This document shows positions 23,327 through 32,019 of a DNA stretch of 64,000 nt, one piece after another; the stretch's first letter is position 1; each line of letters starts with the position of its first letter. This DNA comes from CAXMPK01 sp964195405. Its GTDB lineage: Bacteria > Actinomycetota > Acidimicrobiia > Spongiisociales > ZC4RG35. Under the pieces are notes generated by a model. That model was not told the DNA's origin and did no database searches. It saw nothing but the letters and a program-made list of their open reading frames with translations. Made by a program: the position numbers and the translations under genes. Location of the stretch: the NCBI GenBank assembly GCA_964195405.1, contig CAXMPK010000119.1, positions 51,337-115,336 of the forward strand. The letters run 5' to 3'.

Positions 23327-25024
23327 ATGCTCGACTCGACGAAACGCACGTTGCTTGGCTTCACCGCTCTTCTGGCTCTCGCTGAGGTGTTGATCGCATG
23401 CTCCGGATCGAGCGCCGGGACAACAACCACGGAGTTCGTTGCACCGGAAACCACAACCACCACTGTCCCAATCACCACTACAACGGTTGATGAGCGACCG
23501 TGCGCAGTGGCGTTCTGCGTTACTTACCACATCCGACCGGAAGCCATTTGGTCAGACGGGATTCCGGTGACGTCTGACGACTTCGTCTATACCTATGAGG
23601 TCTTTTCCGATCCGCTGAGGGGAAGTTCGATAACAATCGGATACGACCTTGTTGAAACGGTCGAAGTTGTCGACGACAAGACCGTCATATTTGGGCTCTC
23701 CGAGGTCTTCGGGCCGTGGAGAACCCTCTTCGACATTGTGCTCCCTGCTCACGTGGCCGACCCGATGAACCTTTCGGTTACCGCTTCGGCGTTCCGTCTT
23801 CAGGACCAAATTGTTGATGATCGGATCCTGCTCACACGCAACACCAACTTCTGGTCGTCCATCGACCCGGCGTCGGGGGCACCGGTCGGCGACGTGGAGC
23901 AGGTGGAGTTCGTCTTTGTCGAATCGGTGCGGGAACGACTTGGCGGTCTCGGCGAAAACACGTTCGACATGATCAACCCGAGTCCCCTTGCTTGGATGGT
24001 CGAAGACCTCGCAGAACTGACTGAGGTGACCACCACTATCTCAACAGGACCTTTCTGGGAGCATATCGACTTCAACCATGACGACCCGCTCCTCGGCCAA
24101 AGTTGGGTTAGGGAAGCCATTGCCCTTGCCATCGATCGGGAGGCAATCCTCGATCTGACGGTGAGGACGATAGGGCCTAATGCTCGGCCGCTCGACAACA
24201 GCATCTGGACGACCGACGCAGACGTCTATTCGCCCCACTACGACATTCCATTTGACCCGGTTCGGTCCGAGCAGGTCCTTGAGGATCATCTCTGCGTGAA
24301 AGGGGACGATGGTGTCTACGACTGTCAGGGGAGACGCATGTCTTTCGCCTGGACGACGACGGTCGGCGATGAGTTCAGGGTCGATACCGCAACAATGGTT
24401 CAGGAGAGTCTCGAACAGGTCGGGATCGAGATCGATATCCAACTGCGAACGCCGTCGGACCTCTTCTCGGGCGATGTCTTTTTTGGGGGTCCCGAGGTAT
24501 GGCAGTTGATCAACTTCTCCTGGAAGGCTGCTGCCGACCCTCATCTTGGGAACTCGACGTACTACTGCACGGGACAGGCGCTCAGTGGATTTGGGTCACT
24601 CAATGTGAACAGGTATTGCAACGATGAGGTCGAGGCACTGGTTCGGTCGACCGACGAAATCGTAGATTCGTCTTCGCGTGCCGAGGCGTACAACGAGGCG
24701 GACAGGATCTATTTGGAGGATCTCGCCATTGTCCCGCTTTATCAAAAGCCATCGTTGCTCGCCTGGAATGTCGAGTTGGACGGACCTGAACCGAACATGT
24801 CGCGCGCTACCGACATGTGGAATCTGGCGGCTTGGGCTGGTCAGGGCTCGATCGTGTTTGCGTTGGAGACTGAACCGACTCAGCTCGATCCGGTAGCGCA
24901 GTGGGACAAAGACACGGCAGTGGTGATGAGGGCGTTGGTTTCGGGCGCGTTCTCGACAACACCCGCCCTCGAGTTTGTTCCGATCCTTATCGAGAGTGCA
25001 GACACCTATGTGAGCGACCGTTGA
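23327..25024 (+). CDS. Family-5 substrate-binding lipoprotein, apparently circularly permuted
   Basis: This 565-residue lipoprotein has a clear signal (TALLALAEVLIAC) and a Thr-rich linker. The start is ATG 23327, 9 nt after AGGGG; ATG 23321 is the alternative. Past the linker the protein enters the fold at VTYHIRPEAIWSDGIPVTSDD, which is normally about 60-70 residues into a family-5 protein. The usual C-terminal elements follow (AIVPLYQKPSLLAW). Then the last 61 residues (24839-25021) carry the missing opening segment: GSIVFALETEPTQLDP and LEFVPILIESADTYVSD. The order is therefore swapped end to end. It follows a normal-order relative by 12 bp. The stop overlaps the next gene's TTG start. 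Confidence 0.85.
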   Translation: MLDSTKRTLLGFTALLALAEVLIACSGSSAGTTTTEFVAPETTTTTVPITTTTVDERPCAVAFCVTYHIRPEAIWSDGIPVTSDDFVYTYEVFSDPLRGSSITIGYDLVETVEVVDDKTVIFGLSEVFGPWRTLFDIVLPAHVADPMNLSVTASAFRLQDQIVDDRILLTRNTNFWSSIDPASGAPVGDVEQVEFVFVESVRERLGGLGENTFDMINPSPLAWMVEDLAELTEVTTTISTGPFWEHIDFNHDDPLLGQSWVREAIALAIDREAILDLTVRTIGPNARPLDNSIWTTDADVYSPHYDIPFDPVRSEQVLEDHLCVKGDDGVYDCQGRRMSFAWTTTVGDEFRVDTATMVQESLEQVGIEIDIQLRTPSDLFSGDVFFGGPEVWQLINFSWKAAADPHLGNSTYYCTGQALSGFGSLNVNRYCNDEVEALVRSTDEIVDSSSRAEAYNEADRIYLEDLAIVPLYQKPSLLAWNVELDGPEPNMSRATDMWNLAAWAGQGSIVFALETEPTQLDPVAQWDKDTAVVMRALVSGAFSTTPALEFVPILIESADTYVSDR

Positions 25025-26166
25025 ATAACGGACCGCTTTCGACGCTCCAGGTCGTCGAGCTTGCCGGTCTCGGCCCTGCTCCGTTTTGCGGGATGGTCCT
25101 GGCCGATTTGGGAGCCAATGTCATCAAAGTCGATCGGGTGTCGGATGTGATCGGAGGTCACTCTCCATCGTCACGTTACGACCTCCTCGATCGGGGTAAA
25201 CGCTCGATGGGCTTGAACCTGAAGTCTGGGGAAGGAGTTGAGATTGCGTTGCAACTCATCTCGGGTTTAGACGTCCTTATTGAAGGGTTTCGTCCTGGTG
25301 TTGCCGAGAAGTTGGGCATCGGTCCGGCTGAATCACTCGCCGTCAACACCAGGCTGGTTTACGGGCGGATGACAGGCTGGGGTCAGGACGGCCCATATGC
25401 ATCCATGGCCGGTCATGACATCGACTACATCGCCTTGTCGGGCGCCCTTCATCCTGTCGGTGGGGCCGATCACCCGATTCCGCCACTCAATCTCGTAGGT
25501 GACTTTGGTGGAGGGGGGATGTTGTTGGCACTCGGGGTGGTCTCAGCGGTTCTGCATGCCAGGGAAACCGGCATCGGCCAGGTTATCGACGCAGCCATGG
25601 TCGATGGTTCGGCCCTTCTCACAACAATGCAACACGGGATGATGGCCTCAGGCACATGGCAGCCGCAGCGCGAGTCAAACCTGTTGGACGGTGCCGCACC
25701 GTTCTACACGACATACGAGACTTCGGACGGTGAGCACGTCGCGGTGGGTGCCCTGGAACCGCAGTTCTTCGCAGCTCTGCTCGATGGGCTCGAGTTGGAG
25801 CCGACAGAGTTGCCCAACCGACTCGATCGGGAGGGGTGGCCGGCACTCCGCGAGGCCCTGGCCAAGCGTTTCATCCAACGAACCCGTGATGAGTGGGATC
25901 AGCACTTCGCTGGGACCGACGCATGCGTGGCTCCCGTGCTCTCGTTGATGGAAGCATCATCGCATCCGCACAACGTCGCCCGCGGGGGTTTTGTGGAACT
26001 CGACGGCGTCTCTCAGCCCGGTCCGGCGCCGCGATTCTCCGAGACCGCAGCTTCGCTTTCCGGGCCTCCGGCAGCACCCGGTGCCGACACCGAATTGATC
26101 ATGGCCTCGCTCGGGTATAGCCCTAGCCAAATCGGTATGCTCCGCACGTCTGGAACCATCGCCTGA
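25021..26166 (+). CDS. CaiB/BaiF-family CoA protein, alpha-methylacyl-CoA racemase-like
   Basis: This is a 381-residue member of the class III CoA-transferase fold. The start is TTG 25021 in a TTGA overlap with the previous stop; upstream in-frame sequence is the preceding gene read in another frame. The opening VVELAGLGPAPFCGMVLADLGANVIKVDR, the RGKRSMGLNLKS block and YGRMTGWGQDGPYASMAGHDIDYIALSG are characteristic of alpha-methylacyl-CoA racemases rather than formyl-CoA transferases. This enzyme inverts the 2-methyl centre so that acyl-CoA dehydrogenases can act. That fits the ligase, dehydrogenase and SDR that follow. Confidence 0.88.
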   Translation: MNNGPLSTLQVVELAGLGPAPFCGMVLADLGANVIKVDRVSDVIGGHSPSSRYDLLDRGKRSMGLNLKSGEGVEIALQLISGLDVLIEGFRPGVAEKLGIGPAESLAVNTRLVYGRMTGWGQDGPYASMAGHDIDYIALSGALHPVGGADHPIPPLNLVGDFGGGGMLLALGVVSAVLHARETGIGQVIDAAMVDGSALLTTMQHGMMASGTWQPQRESNLLDGAAPFYTTYETSDGEHVAVGALEPQFFAALLDGLELEPTELPNRLDREGWPALREALAKRFIQRTRDEWDQHFAGTDACVAPVLSLMEASSHPHNVARGGFVELDGVSQPGPAPRFSETAASLSGPPAAPGADTELIMASLGYSPSQIGMLRTSGTIA

Positions 26167-26180
26167 CTCTTGGAGGACTC

Positions 26181-28022
26181 GTGGCCGAACAGTCTGTACT
26201 CGCCGAACGCGCCGAAATCGATGCCGTTGTCGAAGACAAGACCATCGTCGACTACTTCAATCGGAACGCCGACAATTATGGCGACCAGCCCGCCATGCAC
26301 TTCAAGGATGGCGACGAGTGGGCCCAACTCACATGGTCCGAGTACCGACGTTCGGTGCACGACGTTGCTGCCGGTCTGCAAGCACTCGGAGTCGGCGATG
26401 GGGAGTTTGTTGCCATCATGGCCGGGAACCGGCCAGAGCACGTGATTGCCGATTACGCCGTTGTCCACGCCGGCGCCACTCCTGTGACCATCTACTCGAC
26501 TCTGGCGGCGAACCAGATTCAGTACATCGCCGACAACAGCAAGGCGACTGTTGCGATCCTCGAGGACCTCGAGTTCATGAAGAGGTTCGAGGAGATTCGA
26601 TCCGAGCTTCCCAACCTCCGCTATGTCGTCTTGATGTCTGGTGCAGAGAACTATGACACTGCTGACTGGGTGCTGAGTTGGGACGAGTTGGTGACGAGGG
26701 GCAAGAATCGACTCGTTGAAGATCCGGCCACCGTGGAGCGTTCGGCTTCGGCGATTACGCCCGACACGCTGGCGACTCTGATCTACACCTCCGGTACCAC
26801 CGGAACACCCAAGGGTGTGATGATCTCGCAGTACAACGTTGTTTGGACACTGGAGACTTTGCGTCGTGCCGCGAGTCTCGATCTCGGTGTCCGAATGGTG
26901 TCATATTTGCCGCTGGCCCACATTGCCGAGCGGGTTGCCACCCACTACTTGGGCACATATTTGTTAGGTGAAATCTGGTACTGCCCGTCGATCGCCGCCG
27001 TGCTGGAATACATCCAGGCTGCGAGGCCAACGGTGTTCTTCGCGGTTCCTCGTGTCTACGAGAAGTTCCATGCCCGTCTATCAGCAGGTTTCGACGACGC
27101 CGAGGGTATCCAGGGGACCCTTCTCAAGATGGCCCTGGCCAAGAACGAAAAGCGGGTTGAAGCGGAGATGGAGGGTGGCTCCGGTCCGATGCTGGCGGGT
27201 CTGCTCGACAAGGTGGTTCTCTCCAAGGTGCGTGAGCGGCTGGGCATGCAGGATGTGCAAATTGCGATCACTGCAGCCGCCCCGATCAACCCGGACCTGG
27301 TCAAGTTCTTCATGACCATTGGAATCCCATTGTTCGAGCTCTATGGCATGTCAGAGACAACAGGTCCGGCGACGACCAATGTTCACGACGCATTCAAGAT
27401 TGGCTCGGTTGGCAAGCCTCTCCCGGGGGTCGAGGTCAAGATCGCAGAAGATGGCGAACTTTCGATGCGTGGTGGTGTCATCACCAAGGGCTACTACAAG
27501 CTCGACGACGCGACGAGGGAGACCTTTGACTCCGATGGCTGGCTCCACTCGGGCGATCTCGCCCGCATCGACGAAGACGGATTTGTCTGGATCGTTGGTC
27601 GGAAGAAGGAGATCATCATCACGGCTGCCGGCAAGAACATCGCACCGGCAAAACTCGAGACGGCGCTGGGCAACCATCCACTCATCTCAAAGGCGTGCAT
27701 GATCGGAGACCAGCGGAAGTTTATTTCGATGGTGATTGGTCTCGACGCCGAGGAGGCTCCGGAATGGGCTGCTTCGCGTGGCATTGAGTACACCGACCTG
27801 GCGAGTTTCTCGGAACTACCAGAGGTGCAGGACGAGATCGGCTTGGCAGTCAAGACCGCCAATGACAAGGTTTCGCATGTCGAGCAGGTCAAGAAGTGGA
27901 TTGTGGTCCCGGATGATTGGACACCGGACTCAGGCGAGCTGACTCCATCCTTGAAGCTGAAGCGTCGTGTCGTCCTCGACAACTACGCCGACCAAATAGA
28001 CGCGATGTACTCCGGGGTTTGA
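26181..28022 (+). CDS. Long-chain fatty-acid-CoA ligase (FadD-like)
   Basis: This 613-residue AMP-forming acyl-CoA synthetase begins at GTG 26181 behind a good GGAGG. The P-loop-like motif TLIYTSGTTGTPKGVMIS, the LPLAHIAERV motif, the adenylate motif LFELYGMSETTGPAT and the hinge DGWLHSGDLARIDEDGFVWIVGRKKEIIITAAGKNIAP are all present. The C-terminus LTPSLKLKRRVVLDNY matches long-chain ligases of the FadD15/ACSBG type. It should activate long or branched fatty acids at the membrane face. It is third in a run that starts with the binding proteins and racemase. Confidence 0.93.
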   Translation: MAEQSVLAERAEIDAVVEDKTIVDYFNRNADNYGDQPAMHFKDGDEWAQLTWSEYRRSVHDVAAGLQALGVGDGEFVAIMAGNRPEHVIADYAVVHAGATPVTIYSTLAANQIQYIADNSKATVAILEDLEFMKRFEEIRSELPNLRYVVLMSGAENYDTADWVLSWDELVTRGKNRLVEDPATVERSASAITPDTLATLIYTSGTTGTPKGVMISQYNVVWTLETLRRAASLDLGVRMVSYLPLAHIAERVATHYLGTYLLGEIWYCPSIAAVLEYIQAARPTVFFAVPRVYEKFHARLSAGFDDAEGIQGTLLKMALAKNEKRVEAEMEGGSGPMLAGLLDKVVLSKVRERLGMQDVQIAITAAAPINPDLVKFFMTIGIPLFELYGMSETTGPATTNVHDAFKIGSVGKPLPGVEVKIAEDGELSMRGGVITKGYYKLDDATRETFDSDGWLHSGDLARIDEDGFVWIVGRKKEIIITAAGKNIAPAKLETALGNHPLISKACMIGDQRKFISMVIGLDAEEAPEWAASRGIEYTDLASFSELPEVQDEIGLAVKTANDKVSHVEQVKKWIVVPDDWTPDSGELTPSLKLKRRVVLDNYADQIDAMYSGV

Positions 28023-28042
28023 CGCCACAGCAATCATCTCGG

Positions 28043-29191
28043 ATGAACCGTTCCATCTTCGAGTCTGACCACGAGCTGTTCAGATCGTCGGTTCGGGAGT
28101 TTGTCGAGCGGGAGGTGTCTCCAAACGTTCCCAAATGGGAAGAACAGGGGATTGTCGACAAGGAGATGTTTCGCAAGGCCGGTCAGGCAGGATTGCTTGG
28201 TATGGCCATCCCCGAGGAATGGGGTGGAGGAGGGGTCGACGATTTCAGGTTCAACGTTGTCGTCGTAGAGGAACTGATAGCTGGCGACGCGTTTGCGTCC
28301 GGCATGTGCATCACGCTTCACAACGATGTGGTGACTCCCTATTTCCTCAACCTGGCGACGAGTGAGCAGTCGGCCCGCTGGCTGCCGGGTGTGGCGTCGG
28401 GGGAGCTGATGACGGCCATAGCGATGACCGAGCCCGGCGCCGGGTCCGATCTTGCCGGGATCAAGACCACAGCAATTCGCGACGGCGGCGACTACGTGTT
28501 GAACGGCTCCAAGACTTTTATCACAAACGGCATCAACTCCGATCTGATCGTGACCGCAGTCAAGACCAACCCCAAGCAGCGGCACGCGGGCATGAGTCTG
28601 CTGGTCGTAGAGGACGGCATGGACGGCTTCAGCCGTGGGCGTAACCTCGACAAGATTGGCCTGCATGCCCAGGACACCGCCGAGCTCTTTTTCGACGATG
28701 TCATGGTTCCGGTGGAGAATCTGCTCGGTGAAGAGGGCAAGGGTTTTCTCCATCTGGTCCACAACCTTCCCCAGGAACGTCTTGGGTTGACGGTGGGTTC
28801 GATCGCCCATGCTCAAGCGGCCTTCGACTGGACGTTGGAGCACGTTAAGGAGCGGGAGGCCTTTGGCCAGTCGATTGGCAGGTTTCAGGCCGTCAAACAC
28901 GTCATGGCTGAAATGCGCACAGAACTCGACGTCGCCCAGACATTTGTCGACAGCCAAATCATGGCGCTGACCCTCGGCCAGCTTTCTGCGACCGATGCGG
29001 CCAAGGCTAAATGGTGGGTCACTGAACTGGAAAACAGTGTCATCACACGGTGTCTTCAGTTGTTCGGGGGCTGGGGGTATATGGAGGAATACCCGATAGC
29101 GCGGGCATACCGTGACGCCAGGGTGCAAACCATCTACGGAGGGACAACCGAGATAATGAAGGAGATCATCGGACGTGCCCTTGGGCTCTAA
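28043..29191 (+). CDS. Acyl-CoA dehydrogenase
   Basis: This 382-residue FAD enzyme introduces the alpha-beta double bond in acyl-CoAs. The start is ATG 28043, 20 bp after the ligase stop; longer readings run into the ligase gene. Visible are MAIPEEWGGGGVDD, the FAD-binding MTEPGAGSDLAGI, KTFITNGINSDLIV, the VKEREAFGQSIGRFQAVKH block and QLFGGWGYMEEYPIARAYRDARV near the C-terminus. This corresponds to the long- or branched-chain type. Length is normal. Confidence 0.95.
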   Translation: MNRSIFESDHELFRSSVREFVEREVSPNVPKWEEQGIVDKEMFRKAGQAGLLGMAIPEEWGGGGVDDFRFNVVVVEELIAGDAFASGMCITLHNDVVTPYFLNLATSEQSARWLPGVASGELMTAIAMTEPGAGSDLAGIKTTAIRDGGDYVLNGSKTFITNGINSDLIVTAVKTNPKQRHAGMSLLVVEDGMDGFSRGRNLDKIGLHAQDTAELFFDDVMVPVENLLGEEGKGFLHLVHNLPQERLGLTVGSIAHAQAAFDWTLEHVKEREAFGQSIGRFQAVKHVMAEMRTELDVAQTFVDSQIMALTLGQLSATDAAKAKWWVTELENSVITRCLQLFGGWGYMEEYPIARAYRDARVQTIYGGTTEIMKEIIGRALGL

Positions 29192-29206
29192 TGGAGGATC
29201 AGAGAA

Positions 29207-30115
29207 TTGAGTGAACCAATCACATTTGATGGCCGTGTGGCGGTTGTCACCGGAGCCGGAGGCGGGTTAGGCAAGACCTACGCCCTTGAGCTGGCCCATC
29301 GAGGTGCCCGTGTAGTCGTCAATGATCTCGGCGGAGCGGTGGACGGCACCGGAGAGTCCCCGTCGGCCGCCGATGTCGTCGTTGCCGAAATCGAGTCAGC
29401 GGGTGGTGAGGCGGTTGCCAACTATGACTCGGTCTCCACAGCAGAGGGCGGCGCCGCCGTAATCCAAACGGCTGTCGACGCTTTCGACGGAGTCGATGTC
29501 GTCATCAACAACGCCGGGATTCTCCGTGACAAGTCGTTTGCCAACATGGAGATTGCAGAGATCGAGGCTGTTCTCGATGTGCATCTCAAGGGAGCCTTCT
29601 ACGTCTCACAGCCTGCCTTTCGCATTATGAAAGAGAATGGCTACGGCCGCTTTGTGTTTACTGCCTCGGCGTCTGGGCTGTTCGGTAACTTTGGGCAAGC
29701 CAACTACGGCGCGGCGAAACTCGGTCTGGTCGGTCTCTCCAATGTGCTTGCGATCGAAGGAGAGAAGTACAACATCAAGTCGAACGCGATTTCTCCTACC
29801 GCCCGGACACGGATGACTGAGGACATTCTCGGACCGTTCAACGAGTTGGTTGACCCAAATCAGGTCACTCCATTGGTTGTGTACCTGTGCTCCGAAGCCA
29901 ACGAGCACACGCATGAGATCTTCACCGCTGGCGGAGGGCGCTACGCACGGGTGTTCATAGGTACCAACGAGGGTTGGTTTGCCGGCCAGGGAACAGTCCC
30001 GACGGTGGAAGAAGTGGGGTCCCGTCTGGATGAGATCCGAGACATCTCCGAATACATCATCCCATCGAACATCAATGACGAACTGATGATGCTCGGCAAG
30101 ATGTTGGCCGGCTAG
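29207..30115 (+). CDS. SDR-family (3R)-hydroxyacyl-CoA dehydrogenase-like enzyme
   Basis: This 302-residue oxidoreductase begins at TTG 29207 after GGAGG. It has TGAGGGLGKTYA, VVVNDLGGAVDGTG, VINNAGILRDKSF and the catalytic YGAAK. The opening and the VVNDLGG insert are typical of the dehydrogenase domain of peroxisomal multifunctional enzyme 2 (HSD17B4). The hydratase and sterol-carrier domains of that enzyme are absent. With the racemase, ligase and dehydrogenase upstream it forms a compact beta-oxidation set for branched or sterol-like side chains. No hydratase or thiolase is present in the window. Confidence 0.88.
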   Translation: MSEPITFDGRVAVVTGAGGGLGKTYALELAHRGARVVVNDLGGAVDGTGESPSAADVVVAEIESAGGEAVANYDSVSTAEGGAAVIQTAVDAFDGVDVVINNAGILRDKSFANMEIAEIEAVLDVHLKGAFYVSQPAFRIMKENGYGRFVFTASASGLFGNFGQANYGAAKLGLVGLSNVLAIEGEKYNIKSNAISPTARTRMTEDILGPFNELVDPNQVTPLVVYLCSEANEHTHEIFTAGGGRYARVFIGTNEGWFAGQGTVPTVEEVGSRLDEIRDISEYIIPSNINDELMMLGKMLAG

Positions 30116-30141
30116 GTCGATGAGCCCCGACCAAGTTCGCG

Positions 30142-30966
30142 CTAAGCCCTGATCTCCACAGGCGTGCCAATTGGCACCAGTCGATGAAGCAGTGTTATCA
30201 GCTCGTTGGGCAATCTCACACAGCCAAGAGATGCTGCTCTCCCAATGGATGAGGGATTGTTGGTGCCGTGAATACCGATGATCCCGTCGCCACCGTTGTA
30301 TTCCGTGATTGTGTCGGATCTAGCTGAGAGTCCCAAGGCATGCGGTCCCCAAGGACTGTTCGGGTTGGCAAGGGTGACGTTGTCGGTGACGAAGAAGGTT
30401 CCCGTCGGTGTGGGGTTGGCTGATGTCCCAATGGCGATCGTGGTCGACATGATCTCCCTGCCATCGATGGTGTAGGTCAGCTTCCTGTCACCCAGGTCGA
30501 CGAGGATCTTGCCGCCGACCGCATACATCTCCACGTCCGCCGTCCGAACAAACCCTGTTGAGCCGTTGGGGCGGACGGGCAGCATCACTTCCAGCCAGTC
30601 GGTCGCCGGCTGGTCGACAACGGTGAGCACGGTGACGGTCCCCAAAATGGTGGTCCAGGGAACTGTGAGTTGAGTCTCCGTGGAATCAGGAGCCTCAAAC
30701 ACTTCGATATCGCTCCGGGCCAATGCCACCAAGGTTTGGGATTCGGGGGCCAGGGACCCAAAACCGGCGTATTGAGGTCTGGTGTCCACAACAGGCGACA
30801 AAGTGGGCGCAGTGGCGATATCCGAGCTTGGCGCCACAGTGGGCTGAGTCACCGAAGCCGGCACGGAAATAGGTTTGCTGTCTGCTTCGCCACCACAGGA
30901 GCCCACGGCTAGCGAAGCAGACAGCAAACCTAAGAACAAGAGAACAGGCCGGCGCATCACTCTCAT
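30142..30966 (-). CDS. L,D-transpeptidase (YkuD) lipoprotein
   Basis: This 274-residue exported protein has a lipoprotein signal (PVLLFLGLLSASLAVGSC), so I start it at ATG 30966 rather than at 31008. After a Pro/Thr-rich spacer there is a beta-rich SH3-like region and a YkuD domain. The catalytic signature is HGTNNPSSIGRAASLGCVRL, with the nucleophilic Cys. Such enzymes form 3-3 cross-links in peptidoglycan or attach proteins to it. The predicted place of action is the outer face of the membrane. It diverges from the 2-hydroxyacid dehydrogenase with 40 bp between starts. Confidence 0.92.
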   Translation of the reverse strand: MRVMRRPVLLFLGLLSASLAVGSCGGEADSKPISVPASVTQPTVAPSSDIATAPTLSPVVDTRPQYAGFGSLAPESQTLVALARSDIEVFEAPDSTETQLTVPWTTILGTVTVLTVVDQPATDWLEVMLPVRPNGSTGFVRTADVEMYAVGGKILVDLGDRKLTYTIDGREIMSTTIAIGTSANPTPTGTFFVTDNVTLANPNSPWGPHALGLSARSDTITEYNGGDGIIGIHGTNNPSSIGRAASLGCVRLPNELITLLHRLVPIGTPVEIRA

Positions 30967-30993
30967 GATATCGGTCAGTGGCGACTCAGCGTT

Positions 30994-31006
30994 TAGCGTC
31001 AGACAC
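30994..31006 (+). promoter_or_regulatory. Putative leaderless promoter -10 of the 2-hydroxyacid dehydrogenase gene
   Basis: TAGCGT at 30994-30999 lies 7 nt before the ATG at 31007. No Shine-Dalgarno is present. The same hexamer and spacing occur before gpsA. Confidence 0.45.
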
Positions 31007-31960
31007 ATGACCCGTGTTTACGTGACCAGGGATCTGCCTTCGCCGATTCTCAACCCGTTGAGCGATCGTTTCGACGTCGATGTGTGGTTTGGCGACCGGC
31101 CGGTCCCGAGAGAAGTCCTTCTGGCAGCGGCTTCGACATCTGAGGGTCTTCTTTGCATGGTGAACGATCTCGTCGACGGCACCCTGCTGGAGGCCTCACC
31201 TTCGTTGCGGGTGATTTCACAGATGGCGGTGGGAGTCGACAACGTCGATCTAGCCGAGTGTTCGAGAAGGGGGATAGCCGTCGGACACACACCAGGTGTC
31301 CTCACCGGAACCGTGGCTGACACGGCATTCACGTTGCTGGGGGCGGTTGTTCGTCGCTTCCCCGAAGGTGAGGCCGAGGTGCGCTCGGGCACTTGGGGTC
31401 CTTGGTCACCATTTCATCTAACCGGAGGCGATCTTCACGGAACGATTCTCGGGATAATCGGGATGGGTCGTATTGGCCGGGCGGTGGCTCGGAGATCCCA
31501 AGGCTTCGACATGTCAGTGATTTACACCTCACCCAGAGAAGCCAGTGAGGTTGAAGCCGAGCGCATGGATCTCGACCAACTGCTCGAGATTGCTGACAAT
31601 GTCCTGATTTGCGCGGCACTGACCGATGAAACAAGAGGACTCATTGGTAAAGACGAACTGACACGTATGAAACCGAGCGCCTGTCTGATCAATGTGGCTC
31701 GTGGGTCGATTGTGGACACTGATGCATTGGCGGCGGCTTTGGAAGCTGGTGAGATCGCCGGGGCCGGTTTGGACGTGACCGACCCCGAGCCGATCCCGCC
31801 GAATCACCCACTGCTTGCATTGGCCAACTGTCTGATACTCCCCCACATCGGGAGTGCTTCGGTGAAGACGCGGCATCGGATGGCTGGTTTGGCTGTCGAA
31901 AATCTTATTGCTGGCCTCGAGGGCCATCAGATGCCTGCCAGACACCCGGCCGGAGGTTGA
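31007..31960 (+). CDS. D-2-hydroxyacid dehydrogenase (glyoxylate/hydroxypyruvate reductase-like)
   Basis: This 317-residue NAD(P)-dependent enzyme has a catalytic domain start TRVYVTRDLP, MAVGVDNVDLAECSRRGI, the nucleotide-binding GIIGMGRIGRAVARR, the substrate arginine in INVARGSIVDTDAL, the Glu in DPEPIPPNHPLL and the catalytic His in LPHIGSAS. The motif set matches glyoxylate reductases better than phosphoglycerate dehydrogenase, and the ACT domain is missing. The start is ATG 31007; longer readings cross the divergent gene. Exact substrate is unproven. Confidence 0.9.
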   Translation: MTRVYVTRDLPSPILNPLSDRFDVDVWFGDRPVPREVLLAAASTSEGLLCMVNDLVDGTLLEASPSLRVISQMAVGVDNVDLAECSRRGIAVGHTPGVLTGTVADTAFTLLGAVVRRFPEGEAEVRSGTWGPWSPFHLTGGDLHGTILGIIGMGRIGRAVARRSQGFDMSVIYTSPREASEVEAERMDLDQLLEIADNVLICAALTDETRGLIGKDELTRMKPSACLINVARGSIVDTDALAAALEAGEIAGAGLDVTDPEPIPPNHPLLALANCLILPHIGSASVKTRHRMAGLAVENLIAGLEGHQMPARHPAGG

Positions 31961-32019
31961 GAGGCGCGAAAAACTGATTACGCTTCGAGAGGTCCACTTA
32001 CTCAAGGGAGAGTCTGAGC

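Noticed and set aside
22640..23530. Minus-strand frame of 296 codons across the end of the first binding-protein gene
   Set aside because: It spans two plus-strand genes and a stop/start junction, with Cys/Arg-rich composition typical of a shadow frame.
28034..29128. Long open frame (364 codons) antisense to the acyl-CoA dehydrogenase gene
   Set aside because: The dehydrogenase motifs on the plus strand are unmistakable. The minus frame has no recognisable domain and looks like a high-GC codon-position shadow.
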